64,000 nucleotides of DNA from Cohnella xylanilytica (GTDB lineage Bacteria; Bacillota; Bacilli; Paenibacillales; Paenibacillaceae): NCBI RefSeq assembly GCF_014212175.1, contig NZ_JACJVR010000015.1, positions 1-64,000 of the forward strand, written 5' to 3'. Position numbers and translations under genes: made by a program. Numbering within the stretch: position 1 is the first letter of the stretch; each line of letters starts with the position of its first letter. A model generated the notes under the pieces. The model saw nothing but the letters and a program-made list of their open reading frames with translations, was not told the origin of the DNA and ran no database searches. Positions 26,303 through 36,172 of the stretch are shown here, piece after piece.

Positions 26303-28048
26303 TTATCCCTCCTTGCGGTTCGGAATCCGGACGGTGACCCGGGTTCCGTAGCCGGGGCGGCTCTCGACCTGTACGCCGTAGCCGTCCCCGAAGCTGATCT
26401 TGATGCGCTCGTCGATGTTGAGCAGGCCGATGCCCTTGCCGTTCGTCTGCAGCGTTCCGCTGCGCAGGCGCGCCAGCGTGTCGGCCGGCATGCCGGGACC
26501 GTCGTCCTCGACGGTCAGGTTCAGGCTGTTCTCGGTCTCGTACGACCGGACCGTAATGGTGCAGACGCCGATCGACGGCTCGAGCGCGTATTGGATGGCG
26601 TTCTCGAGCAGCGGCTGCAGCGTGAGCTTCGGAATCGGGAGATTCCCGTAGCGCTCGGGAATCTCGAGCGAGAAGGCGAGCCGTTCCTCGAAGCGGAACT
26701 TCTGGATCGTCAGGTAGCTCTGGACGATCTCGATCTCTTCCGCGAGCGAGACGATCGGTTCCTTGATGCTGACGGAATTGCGCAGCAGCAGCCCGAGCGC
26801 TTCGACCATCTGGGAGATTTGCGTTTGCTTGTTCATTTTGGCGATCCAGTTGATCGACTCCAGCGTGTTGTACAGGAAGTGGGGATTGATCTGGGCCTGC
26901 AGCGCCTTGAACTCGGTCTCCTTGATCAGAAGCTGGTTCGCGTAATTCTCATGGATCAGCGTATTGATCCTCTCGACCATGAGCCGGAACGTCCGCTGCA
27001 GCAGTCCGATCTCGTCCATCGCCACCGGGGCGTTATCCCCTTCGATCAGATTGGCTTCGGCGAAGTTGCCCTTCTCGGCCAGCTTCATCCTTCCGATCAG
27101 ATCCTCGATCGGGCGCGTCAGGCTGCGGGAGAAGCGGATCCCCCACAGAATGACCGCCGCGAAGATGGCGACGAAGACGATGACGACGAGCTTCTTGATG
27201 AAGAGAACCCGTTCGAAAATCTGATTGTAAGGCGTCAGGTTAAGGTACGTCCATCCGGTGAGGGCGGAGCGGCTGTGCGAGATGAACAGCGTCTCTCCCG
27301 CCACCGATTCGGTGAAGTACCCCGTCCTCGACGTGAGCCGGTCCTGGATCCGGGTGGGATCGAAGGAAGGCTTGCGCGGGTAGACGATGTCGGAGCCGGA
27401 CAGGACGTACAGCTCGCCTTCCCCGACGGCCAGCTTGCGGACGATGGAATCCAGGTCGATGCGGATGATCAGCGTTCCCAGGTAGAGCAGGTCGAAGTTC
27501 GTGTTCGTATACGAACGGATGTCTCTCGCCGAGATGAGAGCCGGGTCCTTGTCGTCCGGGAAAATCCATACCGTGCCGCCGCCGGCTTCCCCGGCCCTCT
27601 GCATGATGCGCGCTTGCTTTCCCGAGTCTATGGGAACGAGATTGCCCGCGCTCAGCTCTTCGCCGTGGGAGTCGATCAGCTGGATCGAGAACAGATGCGG
27701 CTCGGAGCCGCTGTAGCTTAGAAGAACGTCGACGATCTCCTTGCGCAGGTTCAGGCTGTCGTAGTCCGATTCGCTCGAGCGAAGGGCGCGAAGCAGCTTC
27801 TGGAGCCGGACGTCGGCGACGATGCTGAACGACAGCTGCTCGATCTGGTGCAGCTCGGATTCGATGGCCGAGGACGACAGATTGAGCACCTGCGACGACT
27901 TGGCGTGAAGCTGGCTGTCGTAGATGGAGAACGCGTACTGCTGGACGACGAACGTGAAGGAGAAGGCGGCGATTACGATCAGCGCGATCAGAATCGACAG
28001 CTTGTTGCGGATTTTCATATGCCGGTACGCCTTGAACCACTTCTCCAT
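26303..28048 (-). CDS. YesM-type sensor histidine kinase
   Basis: 581 residues. Two membrane segments (~17-37 and ~287-307) bracket an extracellular Cache-like sensor; HAMP follows, then the His_kinase motif QINPHFLYNTLESINWIA with the phospho-accepting His, and an HATPase_c domain (LLENAIQYALE, DDGPGMP). Partner of the regulator downstream. The signal is presumably a pectin oligosaccharide or the loaded transporter (inferred). Confidence 0.93.
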   Translation of the reverse strand: MEKWFKAYRHMKIRNKLSILIALIVIAAFSFTFVVQQYAFSIYDSQLHAKSSQVLNLSSSAIESELHQIEQLSFSIVADVRLQKLLRALRSSESDYDSLNLRKEIVDVLLSYSGSEPHLFSIQLIDSHGEELSAGNLVPIDSGKQARIMQRAGEAGGGTVWIFPDDKDPALISARDIRSYTNTNFDLLYLGTLIIRIDLDSIVRKLAVGEGELYVLSGSDIVYPRKPSFDPTRIQDRLTSRTGYFTESVAGETLFISHSRSALTGWTYLNLTPYNQIFERVLFIKKLVVIVFVAIFAAVILWGIRFSRSLTRPIEDLIGRMKLAEKGNFAEANLIEGDNAPVAMDEIGLLQRTFRLMVERINTLIHENYANQLLIKETEFKALQAQINPHFLYNTLESINWIAKMNKQTQISQMVEALGLLLRNSVSIKEPIVSLAEEIEIVQSYLTIQKFRFEERLAFSLEIPERYGNLPIPKLTLQPLLENAIQYALEPSIGVCTITVRSYETENSLNLTVEDDGPGMPADTLARLRSGTLQTNGKGIGLLNIDERIKISFGDGYGVQVESRPGYGTRVTVRIPNRKEG

Positions 28049-28142
28049 GTCCGTTCACCCCGTCCCAAGATAGGACGATTATGTCACCACCATGGAAACG
28101 CTGTCAATGGAAAGGGGAGGGGCAAGAAGGGTGAAAGGGTAC

Positions 28143-28346
28143 AGCCACTGAGGCCCTTTTGCCCGCTGCGCCGCTTATCCGCCTAATTGTCTCAACCGCT
28201 AAGCTGCTTTTGCACGTTGCCTCGCTTTTCGACGAATTTGTCTCAGCCACTGAGGTACGTTTGCTCTCTGCCCCGCATTTTAACTAATTTGCCTCCGCCA
28301 CTGAGGTACTTTTGCCTGCTGCCCCGCATTCCGACTGACCCGCCAT
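28143..28346. repeat. Four-unit tandem array, exact 51-bp period
   Basis: Units begin at 28143, 28194, 28245 and 28296, with consensus GCCACTGAGGTACTTTTGCC, then CTGCCCCGCATT and ending TAATTTGTCTC. They lie between the kinase and the PhoU-like gene. The sequence is unrelated to the palindrome arrays but has the same period. Nothing else is evident in 28049-28671 apart from start signals. Confidence 0.9.
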
Positions 28347-28671
28347 TGAGTTCCTTCAATCCGCGCTTCCGCTTGCCTGCCAATGGGATTCCAATCTTGA
28401 TTCTAATATAGAGGAAGACTCGCGTCGGAGACAGGCAATAAACCGCTCGAAATGTTCAAAATTCCGGCAAAAAGCGCGATCCTCGAAAAATGTCGAATCG
28501 TGGCGCGGTTAACGCCGAGCCCGATAGGCCAAACTTTAGGGAAGCGGTCCCGGAACTTGCAAAACTGCCCTATACCAAGCCAGTCCATGCTGTGTTAAGA
28601 TATGGGATGGGTTTTGTTAAGCCGGCGTAAAGTTCGACAAGCATCCACACGTGGAAAGAAGGGTTAAATCC

Positions 28672-29289
28672 GTGTTTCGGAAAAAAGACATTTTCTTCAA
28701 AACGCTCGAGGAGATGGCCGACCTGATTCAGGAAGCCGTCGATCGATTCTCCTCCGCCATGAGCTCGGGAGATATTCCGGACGTCCCGGCGTTCGCCAAA
28801 GAGATGAAGGAATTCGAGCATCGCGGCGATCAGTTCGCCCACTTGATCCTGACGGAGCTGAACAAGACGTTCATCACCCCGATCGAACGGGAAGACATCA
28901 TGGATCTGACGAAGCTGCTGGACGACGTGCTCGACGGCATCGAAGCCTGCGCGTCCCGGTTCGATATGTACCACATCTCGAAGCCCGACGCGTACATACG
29001 CAAGTTCGGCGACTGTCTGCGGCGCTCCGCGCTGGAGATCAAGGCGGCGATCTATTTGCTGACCCAGAAGAAGCTCCTGGCGATCCAAACCCACTGCGTC
29101 AAGCTTAACGAACTGGAGAACGAAGGCGACGATCTGATGAGACAGGGCATCAAGCACCTGTTCCAGAACGTCAAGGACCCGATCGAGCTGATCAAGCTGA
29201 AGGACCTGTACGAACGTCTCGAGGAGACGACGGACTCCTGCGAAGACGTCGCTAATATATTGCAATCCATCATTATGCGCAACTCTTGA
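28672..29289 (+). CDS. DUF47/PhoU-like regulator of phosphate transport
   Basis: 205 residues, all helical. MFRKKDIFFKTLEEMADLIQEA at the start and FEHRGDQFAHLILTELNKTFITPIEREDI are hallmark DUF47 segments. GTG 28672 has AGAAGGG eight bases upstream. Pairs with the PiT permease 30 bases downstream, a common arrangement in which the PhoU-like protein modulates transport. Confidence 0.9.
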   Translation: MFRKKDIFFKTLEEMADLIQEAVDRFSSAMSSGDIPDVPAFAKEMKEFEHRGDQFAHLILTELNKTFITPIEREDIMDLTKLLDDVLDGIEACASRFDMYHISKPDAYIRKFGDCLRRSALEIKAAIYLLTQKKLLAIQTHCVKLNELENEGDDLMRQGIKHLFQNVKDPIELIKLKDLYERLEETTDSCEDVANILQSIIMRNS

Positions 29290-29319
29290 TCGCGCGGACG
29301 GGAATGAGACGAGAATAGC

Positions 29320-30318
29320 ATGGATCATATGACATGGATTGTAGCCATCATCGTCGTGCTGGCTCTGGCGTTCGACTTCATCAACGGATTCCACGACACG
29401 GCTAACGCGATCGCGACTTCGGTGTCGACGAGGGCGCTTCCCCCGCGGGTCGCGATCCTGCTCGCCTCGGTCATGAACTTGGTCGGAGCGCTGATGTACA
29501 CGGGCGTGGCCAAGACGATCGGCGGCAAGGTGACGGACCCCTTCAAGCTCGAGCACGGTCTGACGGTCGTCATCGCCACGCTGATCGCGGCCATCTTGTG
29601 GAATCTGATTACGTGGTGGCAAGGCATTCCGTCTTCGTCCTCCCACGCGCTGATCGGCGCTCTCGCGGGAGCCGCCGTCGCTTCGGAGGGATGGGACGGC
29701 ATCAATTATTCGGGCTTCAGCACCATCGTGCTCGGCCTGGTGCTCTCGCCGATTATCGCATTCGCCCTCGGATATACGATTATGTTCCTCCTGAAGCATC
29801 TGTTCGCCAACGCGAGCCCGCGTTACGTCAACAAGGGCTTCCGCACCGGACAGATTCTGACGGCCGCGCTGCAGTCGTTCACGCACGGCACGAACGACGC
29901 CCAGAAGGCGATGGGCATCATCACGCTGGCGCTCGTGGCCGCCGGCATTCAAGACCATCTGGACGTCCCCCTGTGGGTCAAGATCTCGGCCGCGCTGGCC
30001 ATGGCTCTCGGGACGTCGTTCGGCGGTTGGAAAATCATCAAGACGATGGGCACGAAGATATTCAAAATCGAGCCGATCAACGGCTTCTCCGCCGACCTGA
30101 GCTCGGCTGCCGTCATCTTCACCGCTACCCTGACCCATCTTCCCGTCAGCACGACGCACGCCATCACGTCTTCCATTCTCGGCGTCGGCGCGGCGAAGCG
30201 CTTCTCCAGCGTCCGCTGGAACACGGCCGGGCGGATCGTCGTCGCCTGGGTCGTCACCATTCCGGTCGCCAGCGTCATGGCCGCGATTATTTATTGGATT
30301 TTGAGTTTATTTCAATAA
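29320..30318 (+). CDS. pit: PiT-family low-affinity inorganic phosphate permease
   Basis: 332 residues, about ten membrane segments. Duplicated PiT signatures: DFINGFHDTANAIATSVSTR near the start and FTHGTNDAQKAMGIITLAL plus LPVSTTHAITSSILG in the second half. Imports phosphate or metal-phosphate with H+ or Na+. Two-gene operon with the PhoU-like gene. Confidence 0.93.
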   Translation: MDHMTWIVAIIVVLALAFDFINGFHDTANAIATSVSTRALPPRVAILLASVMNLVGALMYTGVAKTIGGKVTDPFKLEHGLTVVIATLIAAILWNLITWWQGIPSSSSHALIGALAGAAVASEGWDGINYSGFSTIVLGLVLSPIIAFALGYTIMFLLKHLFANASPRYVNKGFRTGQILTAALQSFTHGTNDAQKAMGIITLALVAAGIQDHLDVPLWVKISAALAMALGTSFGGWKIIKTMGTKIFKIEPINGFSADLSSAAVIFTATLTHLPVSTTHAITSSILGVGAAKRFSSVRWNTAGRIVVAWVVTIPVASVMAAIIYWILSLFQ

Positions 30319-30427
30319 GAGGGGCGGCTTCAATCCATCACCAATAGTCCGTTTTGCGGTACAATAATGGTGGAGCCACCCGAAATCCGGAATACTACCT
30401 TGAGGGTACGGAGTTTGGAGGACAGAC

Positions 30428-31378
30428 ATGCAGGCATCCGCTCAGCAGGCCCAGTCGTGCGCCGTCTTGTTCGAACGATTCCAGCGCGAACGCCCGGATC
30501 GCCGCGGGGAGAAGCTCGTCTTCTCCGGCGTGGGCGAGCGCGACGTCTACAATATTACGGCCCCGTTCCAGGACGAAGGGGAATGGGTCATCGCCGGGAG
30601 GGTCGAAGATCGCTCCAGCGAGAGGTCCGAGGTCATGTTCTTCGTCGAGCGCGACGGGGAATGGGTCGTCCGGGAGGGCGCTCCGGTGTTCGCGCTGCAA
30701 GACCCGTTCGTCTCGTTCATCCGGGGCGAGCTGATCTTCGGCGGCGTCGAGGTGTACTTCGACGGCGACGATCCGCATTACGTCACTGCCTGGCGGACGG
30801 TGTTCTACCGGGGGGACCGCATCCGCGATCTGGAACCGTTCGCGAAGGGGCCCTTGACGATGAAGGACATCCGTCTCGTCGAGCTGCGAAGCGGCCGCAT
30901 CGGGGTGTTCACCCGGCCGATGCCGGTCGGCGACGCCCGCGCCATGATCGGCTACTTCGAGATCGGGGAGCTCGACGAGCTCACCGAGCAGGCGATGGAG
31001 AAGGCGGACCTTCTGTACGACCAATTCATCAAGGTCGAATGGGGCGGCGGGAACGAAGCCCATCTGCTCCGGAACGGACTTATCGGCGTCCTCGGCCATG
31101 TCGCGCGCATGGACGAAGGCAACATTCGGCACTATTACCCGATGGCGTTCGCCTACGATCCCGAGAACCGCACGCATACTCCGATCAAGCTGATCGCCTC
31201 GCGCGACATGTTCCCGGACGGCCCGGCGAAGCGGCCGGACCTGGAGGACGTGCTGTTCAGCGGCGGACTGCGCCGCCACGAGGACGGCACGGCGACGCTG
31301 TACACCGGCGTCAGCGACGCCGAAGCGCACCGGATCGTCATCGACGATCCGTTCCTCGAATACGAGAAGCATATGTGA
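30428..31378 (+). CDS. DUF1861-family protein (predicted beta-propeller)
   Basis: 316 residues. Motifs recalled for DUF1861: VYNITAPFQDEGEWVIAGRVE, SEVMFFVERDG and FALQDPFVSFIRGELIFGGVEV. The fold resembles GH43/GH32/GH130-like propellers, so a role in sugar metabolism is plausible but unproven. Cytoplasmic (no signal). GGAGG precedes ATG 30428. Single gene with a hairpin after the stop. Confidence 0.7.
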   Translation: MQASAQQAQSCAVLFERFQRERPDRRGEKLVFSGVGERDVYNITAPFQDEGEWVIAGRVEDRSSERSEVMFFVERDGEWVVREGAPVFALQDPFVSFIRGELIFGGVEVYFDGDDPHYVTAWRTVFYRGDRIRDLEPFAKGPLTMKDIRLVELRSGRIGVFTRPMPVGDARAMIGYFEIGELDELTEQAMEKADLLYDQFIKVEWGGGNEAHLLRNGLIGVLGHVARMDEGNIRHYYPMAFAYDPENRTHTPIKLIASRDMFPDGPAKRPDLEDVLFSGGLRRHEDGTATLYTGVSDAEAHRIVIDDPFLEYEKHM

Positions 31379-31404
31379 TCGCGCCGTCGACAGCGCGAAG
31401 CCAA

Positions 31405-31446
31405 GCAAGCCCCCGTTCGGACTCTCGGGTCCGGGCGGGGGCTTGC
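31405..31446 (+). terminator. Hairpin after the DUF1861 gene
   Basis: GCAAGCCCCCG and CGGGGGCTTGC form an 11-bp stem. There is no strong T-run, so terminator function is likely but not certain. Convergent GNAT gene follows. Confidence 0.6.
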
Positions 31447-31484
31447 GTTCGTTCGGTCTTGCGCCGCCGGGCAGGGGGCCGTGC

Positions 31485-31943
31485 TTAGCCGTTCTTCTTT
31501 TCCATATAGACCAGAGTCACGTCCGGCGACGCGGCGCGTTCCCGGAAGACTGCATAACCCAGCTTCTCGTACAAGGCGATGTTGCGAACGCTGCGGCTTC
31601 CGGTGAACAGCTCGTAACGGCACCCCGGAAAATAAGCTTCAATGGCATTCATAAGGCTTCGGCCGATCCCTTGCTTCCGGCGGTCCGGATGAACCATGAG
31701 CTTGCCGATCCGGCAAGTTCCGTCCCGGGCGCTTGCCCGCACCGAGCCTACGATGGCGCCGCTCGCGACCGCTTTGAGAACGACGTGGTCCTCGAACTGC
31801 CGCCGCAGCTCCTCCAGAGTCTGCACGAGCGGCTCGATCGTCCAATCGCCGTAAATCTCCGCTTCGCTCCGGTAGGCAAGCTTCTGCAAGGCCAGAATCT
31901 CTTCGGCGTCCGAGAGGGACGCTCTCTCCACTTCCATGCTCAT
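31485..31943 (-). CDS. GNAT-family N-acetyltransferase
   Basis: 152 residues. The acetyl-CoA loop HPDRRKQGIGRSLM and the C-terminal LYEKLGYAVFRE are typical. The acceptor cannot be told. Single gene, divergent from the large secreted protein. Confidence 0.88.
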   Translation of the reverse strand: MSMEVERASLSDAEEILALQKLAYRSEAEIYGDWTIEPLVQTLEELRRQFEDHVVLKAVASGAIVGSVRASARDGTCRIGKLMVHPDRRKQGIGRSLMNAIEAYFPGCRYELFTGSRSVRNIALYEKLGYAVFRERAASPDVTLVYMEKKNG

Positions 31944-32078
31944 CTCCGCTCATCCTTTCTCGTCTCGTCTGTCCTCCTCTATTCTCGAATTCGATTTTAT
32001 CACATGGTTGCGAGAACGGAAGTCCATTCGGCCGTCTTGTCAATTCCGGCGGGACCGAAGACCGATCTTTGGGAGGTT

Positions 32079-32094
32079 TGTAACGCAAGTTACA
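32079..32094. promoter_or_regulatory. Palindromic operator-like site before the Ig-repeat protein
   Basis: TGTAACGCAAGTTACA: six-base arms separated by GCAA, ~85 bases before the start codon. A TACAAT -10-like hexamer lies ~20 bases further downstream. Confidence 0.35.
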
Positions 32095-32180
32095 GAAATT
32101 CATCGTCCAAGCGGGATACAATCGTCCTCGGCGAACCCGGGCTCGCCTACTACTTAGCAACCATAGACAAGGAGACGATA

Positions 32181-35100
32181 ATGTCGAACGCATCGAAATG
32201 GAGAGGAAGACTGGTCAAGTCGCTTATCGCGTTGGCGCTTATGGCCAGCCAATTGTTGTCTATCGCCCCTTCGGGCAAGGCGGAGGCGGGGGCTGCGGAC
32301 GTCGCGACGACCGCAACGGTCAGCTCGCCGAACGCGAAGCCGGGAGATTCGGTCACGATCAAGGCCGTAGTCGCCTCGCAGATCACGAGGTCGCTTCACC
32401 TGCAGCTCAAGGTCGTCGGACCGTCCGGCTCCATCGCTTATGAGACGTGGCTGTACAACCAGCCCGTAACCGCCGGACAGACGTCCGAATTCCCCGTCCA
32501 ATGGACGATTCCGGCCGACCTTCCCGGCGGACGTTATACGGTCAGCATCGGGACGTTCGGCTCGAACTGGGATACGATGTACGACTGGAGCTCGGGCCTT
32601 GCGCCGTTCTCCGTCGCCAGCGATTCGCAGACGCCGGTATTCTCGGCGTCGGTCAGCGCGCCTAGCGAGGCGGAGCCGGGTTCCTCCGTCGCGGTCGTCG
32701 CCGCCATGACGGCCGACCGGGCGACGAACGCGCGCGTGGCGCTGAAGATCGTCGATCCCGCGAACGGAACCGCGTTCGAGCGGACCTTCGAAGGCGTCGC
32801 CTTCGCCGCCAACGAGCCGAAGGCGTTCAGCGCGAGCTGGACCGTTCCCGCGGACGCCGCTATCGGCACGTACCGCGTGCAAGCGACGGTCACCGACGCG
32901 GCCGGAACCGCGGTTTATTACGATAACGCGGCGGCGGCCGCCGTCAACGTCGAAGAGCGGGCGAGCGATCCGGCCGAAGACGCCGTCTATACGACCCGCG
33001 CGGTCATCCCGAACGCGGACGTGAAGGCGGGCGACAAGGTGCCGTTCACCGTCGAAACGAAGGCGGACAAGGACGTGTCCGTGCTGATCGACGTCGCGAT
33101 CGCGGATCCGTATTCCGGCGATACGCTGTATCAGAAGGTTCTGAGCAACCAGCGGTTGACGCCGGAAGGCTTCCTGTCGATCCCGCTGGAATGGACCGTC
33201 CCGGCCGAAGCCGCGAACGGGAAGTACCTGATTCAGGTCGGAATCTTCGGCAACAAGTGGGAAGGTCCGTACTCTTGGAATTCGCAGGCCGGTTCGATTC
33301 GCGTATCCGACGGAACGGAGCCTCCCGTGTCCTTCACGGCGACGGCTTCCGCTTCCCCGGCCAGCGTGAAGACCGGCGAGACCGTCGGTTTGACGGTGAC
33401 GGCGACGGGCAGCGTCGACGCGGACGCGCTCGTTCAAGTGACGGCCATCGATTCGAAGGGCGCGGTCGCCTTCTCCCGGGAATTCGCGAACGAACGCTTC
33501 TCCGCGAAGGTGCCGAGAAGCCTGAGCGCCGAATGGAAGCTGCCGGCGGACGCCGAGCTTGGCGCCTATAAGGTGAGCACGGTCATCTACAGCCCGGATC
33601 GCTCCGAGGTTTACTATCAGAACGACACCGCGGCGCAGTTCACGGTCGAGAAGGGCAATCCGCCTCCGGAGCAGCCGGACAACGGCGCGAACGCCGTCTG
33701 GACGACTTCCGCGACGGTCGAGGGTTCGGTCGAAGCCGGATATCCGGTCGACATCGCCGCTTCCGTGAGCAGCTCCGACTATGCGCACGCGCTGGTAGAC
33801 GTGGAAGTGTACAAGGGCGAGACGAAGATTTACCAGCGTTACTTCGACGACCAATACTTTCAACCGAACAGTCCGAAGTCCTACTCCGTCACCTGGAACG
33901 TCCCGGCGACTCAGGAGAGAGGCGTCTATACGGTCAAGGTCGGCGTGTTCCCGGCCGGCTGGAAGCCGGTCTGGAATTCGTACTGGAACGCGAACGCGGC
34001 TACCTTCGAAGTGAACTGGGGCATCATTCCGGACATTACGGAAGTCAGCTCCGCGGATCTGGACTCGGTGGTTCCGGGGCAGAAGCAGACGGTCCGCACG
34101 AGCTTGACCAGCTCCGAGACGCTCCCCGCCGCCGTTCGGCTGGAGCTTCTCGATTCGGCCGGCAACCGGGTCGCCGAGCGGAATTACCCGGAGGAGAGCT
34201 TCGCGCAAGGCGTGGAGAAGGCGTACGAGCTGGAATGGACGCCGCCGGCCAACGCGGTTAACGGCGATTACAAGCTTCGGGTGTCCGTGGCGAAGCCGGA
34301 CGGAGTCCGCGTCTTCTATACGAATCCGGAAGCGGCGTCCTTCGAGCTTACGGGCGGCATCGATCTCAAGTACACGCTGGACGCCTCCGTCGGGCAGGCC
34401 GAAGTCCGCGCCGGCGAGACGCTGAACGTGAACGCGAAGGTCGGCAGCACGGCTCCTTCCGTCGTGTCGATGAAGGTGTCGATCGTCGACGAGCTGACGG
34501 GCGAGACGGTCCACAGCGATTGGCTGCCGGGCAAGACGGTCTCTCCGGGCGAGGAAGCGAGCCTGGAGATCGATTGGGAACTGCCGAAGTGGATCCGGAT
34601 GAACGAGACGAAGGTGCGCGCCGGCCTCGAGCCTCTCGAGAGATACGTGCTCGACGGCGATTACAAGGTGAACGTGGAGCTGTACAACGCCGACCGGACC
34701 TACCGCATTCTCGCGAAGGAAGGAGCCGCTTCCTTCAAGGTGACGTCTCCCGTCGACGCGCCCGCGCCGCAGCCGGCCGTGCCGCCGACGCTGCCGGACA
34801 TCATGAAGCTCGGCGTGTTCGCGACGAATAACGACGAATATGGCGTCGACGGCTGGATGGAAGATACGGGCCTCCCATGGAACTTCGCGTATCGTTACCT
34901 GAATGGCGGCGTCAACAACGAAGACGGCTGGACCGCCTGGGATCAATATAACGTAGGCGATTGGCGCGGCGCTTACGCGTACGACTACGCCAAGGACGCG
35001 ACCGATCGCGGCTTCGTTCCGGTGTTCACGTTCTATCAGATGCTGCAGACGATCTCGGGCGACTGCCTGAACTGCACGAGCGAGGCGGAGGACGATCTCG

Positions 35101-36113
35101 TCACGCTGAACGATCCCTACGCGATGCGCGCTTATCTCGAGGAGTTCAAGCTGCTCATGCAGCTGCTCGGGACGGGCGAATATAACGGGCGAAAAGGAAT
35201 CGGCAAAACCGCCGTCGTCCACGTCGATCCGGACTTGGCGGGCTACGCCCAGCAGGCGGTGCTCGACAACCGCAACTGCTTCGGGCTGTGCACCGGGCAA
35301 GGGAACGATCCCGCGCTGTTGAAGGCGGCCGTCGCCAGCACCCGGATGCCGGAGCTCGAGGACTTGCCGGACACGTACCAAGGCTTCAACTGGGCGCTGC
35401 TTCGTCTTCGCGATCTGTACGCGCCGAACGTCATTATGGCTCCTCACGTCAACAGCTGGGGAACGATGCGCGACGTCGGCAAGGACCCGGATCCGGATCT
35501 GGACGTCGAAGGCCTCGGCAAGCTGGCGGGCGAATTCGCCGCCAAGAGCGGCACGAAGCTCGTGCCGGCCGGCATCAAGCCATATGATTTCATCTTCAAC
35601 GACATCGACGACGACGACTCGGCCGCCGGGCGCGGCTACTGGCTGGACCGCACGAACTTGACGCTGCCGAACTTCCACCGCTGGGAGCAATTCGTCAAGT
35701 CGGCTGTGAACCATTCGGGCAAGAAGGCCATGATCTGGCAGATCCCCGTCGGCAACCAAGTGTACCGGGCGATGAACAACACGCCGGGCCACTATCAGGA
35801 CAACAAGGTCGAGTACTTGTTCGGCCATATGGACGAACTGGTCGATTCCGGTATCGTCGGGTTGATGTTCGGTCACGGGCAGCCGGGCTCGACGTCGCAC
35901 TACAACCGCATGGATGATAACGGGCCCGAGGATTCGTCGCCGGATTACTTCAACCCCGAGCCGATCACCAATTCCGACGGCTGGGGCGACGGAAGTCTCC
36001 ATACGAACGACAAGATGGCGGACTACACCGACGACGACGGCGGTTACCTCCGCATACAAGCGATGCAGTACTACCAGAATCCGATTCCGGTCTCCAACCG
36101 CTTCGGCGACTGA
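32181..36113 (+). CDS. Large secreted protein with seven Ig-like domains and a C-terminal glycosidase-like domain
   Basis: 1310 residues. ATG 32181 follows AAGGAG; a signal peptide (LVKSLIALALMASQLLSIA...KAEA) leads. Seven ~115-residue beta-sandwich repeats follow to ~850, each with x-AxAGDKVPFTV-like strands and a WTVPAEAANGKYLIQVG-like segment. A short Pro linker then gives a ~440-residue domain (~870-1310) beginning IMKLGVFATNNDEYGVDGWM, with AVVHVDPDLAGYAQQ, GLMFGHGQPGSTSHYNRMDD and frequent Asp/Trp, resembling a TIM-barrel glycosidase or glycan-binding enzyme; no catalytic family is recognised. No LPXTG or S-layer anchor is seen. A single gene with a hairpin and three palindrome repeats behind it. 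Confidence 0.75.
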   Translation: MSNASKWRGRLVKSLIALALMASQLLSIAPSGKAEAGAADVATTATVSSPNAKPGDSVTIKAVVASQITRSLHLQLKVVGPSGSIAYETWLYNQPVTAGQTSEFPVQWTIPADLPGGRYTVSIGTFGSNWDTMYDWSSGLAPFSVASDSQTPVFSASVSAPSEAEPGSSVAVVAAMTADRATNARVALKIVDPANGTAFERTFEGVAFAANEPKAFSASWTVPADAAIGTYRVQATVTDAAGTAVYYDNAAAAAVNVEERASDPAEDAVYTTRAVIPNADVKAGDKVPFTVETKADKDVSVLIDVAIADPYSGDTLYQKVLSNQRLTPEGFLSIPLEWTVPAEAANGKYLIQVGIFGNKWEGPYSWNSQAGSIRVSDGTEPPVSFTATASASPASVKTGETVGLTVTATGSVDADALVQVTAIDSKGAVAFSREFANERFSAKVPRSLSAEWKLPADAELGAYKVSTVIYSPDRSEVYYQNDTAAQFTVEKGNPPPEQPDNGANAVWTTSATVEGSVEAGYPVDIAASVSSSDYAHALVDVEVYKGETKIYQRYFDDQYFQPNSPKSYSVTWNVPATQERGVYTVKVGVFPAGWKPVWNSYWNANAATFEVNWGIIPDITEVSSADLDSVVPGQKQTVRTSLTSSETLPAAVRLELLDSAGNRVAERNYPEESFAQGVEKAYELEWTPPANAVNGDYKLRVSVAKPDGVRVFYTNPEAASFELTGGIDLKYTLDASVGQAEVRAGETLNVNAKVGSTAPSVVSMKVSIVDELTGETVHSDWLPGKTVSPGEEASLEIDWELPKWIRMNETKVRAGLEPLERYVLDGDYKVNVELYNADRTYRILAKEGAASFKVTSPVDAPAPQPAVPPTLPDIMKLGVFATNNDEYGVDGWMEDTGLPWNFAYRYLNGGVNNEDGWTAWDQYNVGDWRGAYAYDYAKDATDRGFVPVFTFYQMLQTISGDCLNCTSEAEDDLVTLNDPYAMRAYLEEFKLLMQLLGTGEYNGRKGIGKTAVVHVDPDLAGYAQQAVLDNRNCFGLCTGQGNDPALLKAAVASTRMPELEDLPDTYQGFNWALLRLRDLYAPNVIMAPHVNSWGTMRDVGKDPDPDLDVEGLGKLAGEFAAKSGTKLVPAGIKPYDFIFNDIDDDDSAAGRGYWLDRTNLTLPNFHRWEQFVKSAVNHSGKKAMIWQIPVGNQVYRAMNNTPGHYQDNKVEYLFGHMDELVDSGIVGLMFGHGQPGSTSHYNRMDDNGPEDSSPDYFNPEPITNSDGWGDGSLHTNDKMADYTDDDGGYLRIQAMQYYQNPIPVSNRFGD

Positions 36114-36119
36114 CATGAC

Positions 36120-36162
36120 CAAGGCCGCGTTCCTCCGCAGCAAGCGGGGGGATGCGGCCTTG
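36120..36162 (+). terminator. Hairpin after the Ig-repeat protein gene
   Basis: CAAGGCCGC and GCGGCCTTG form the stem with a long internal loop; no pronounced T-run. Confidence 0.55.
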
Positions 36163-36172
36163 TCGCGTCGAA

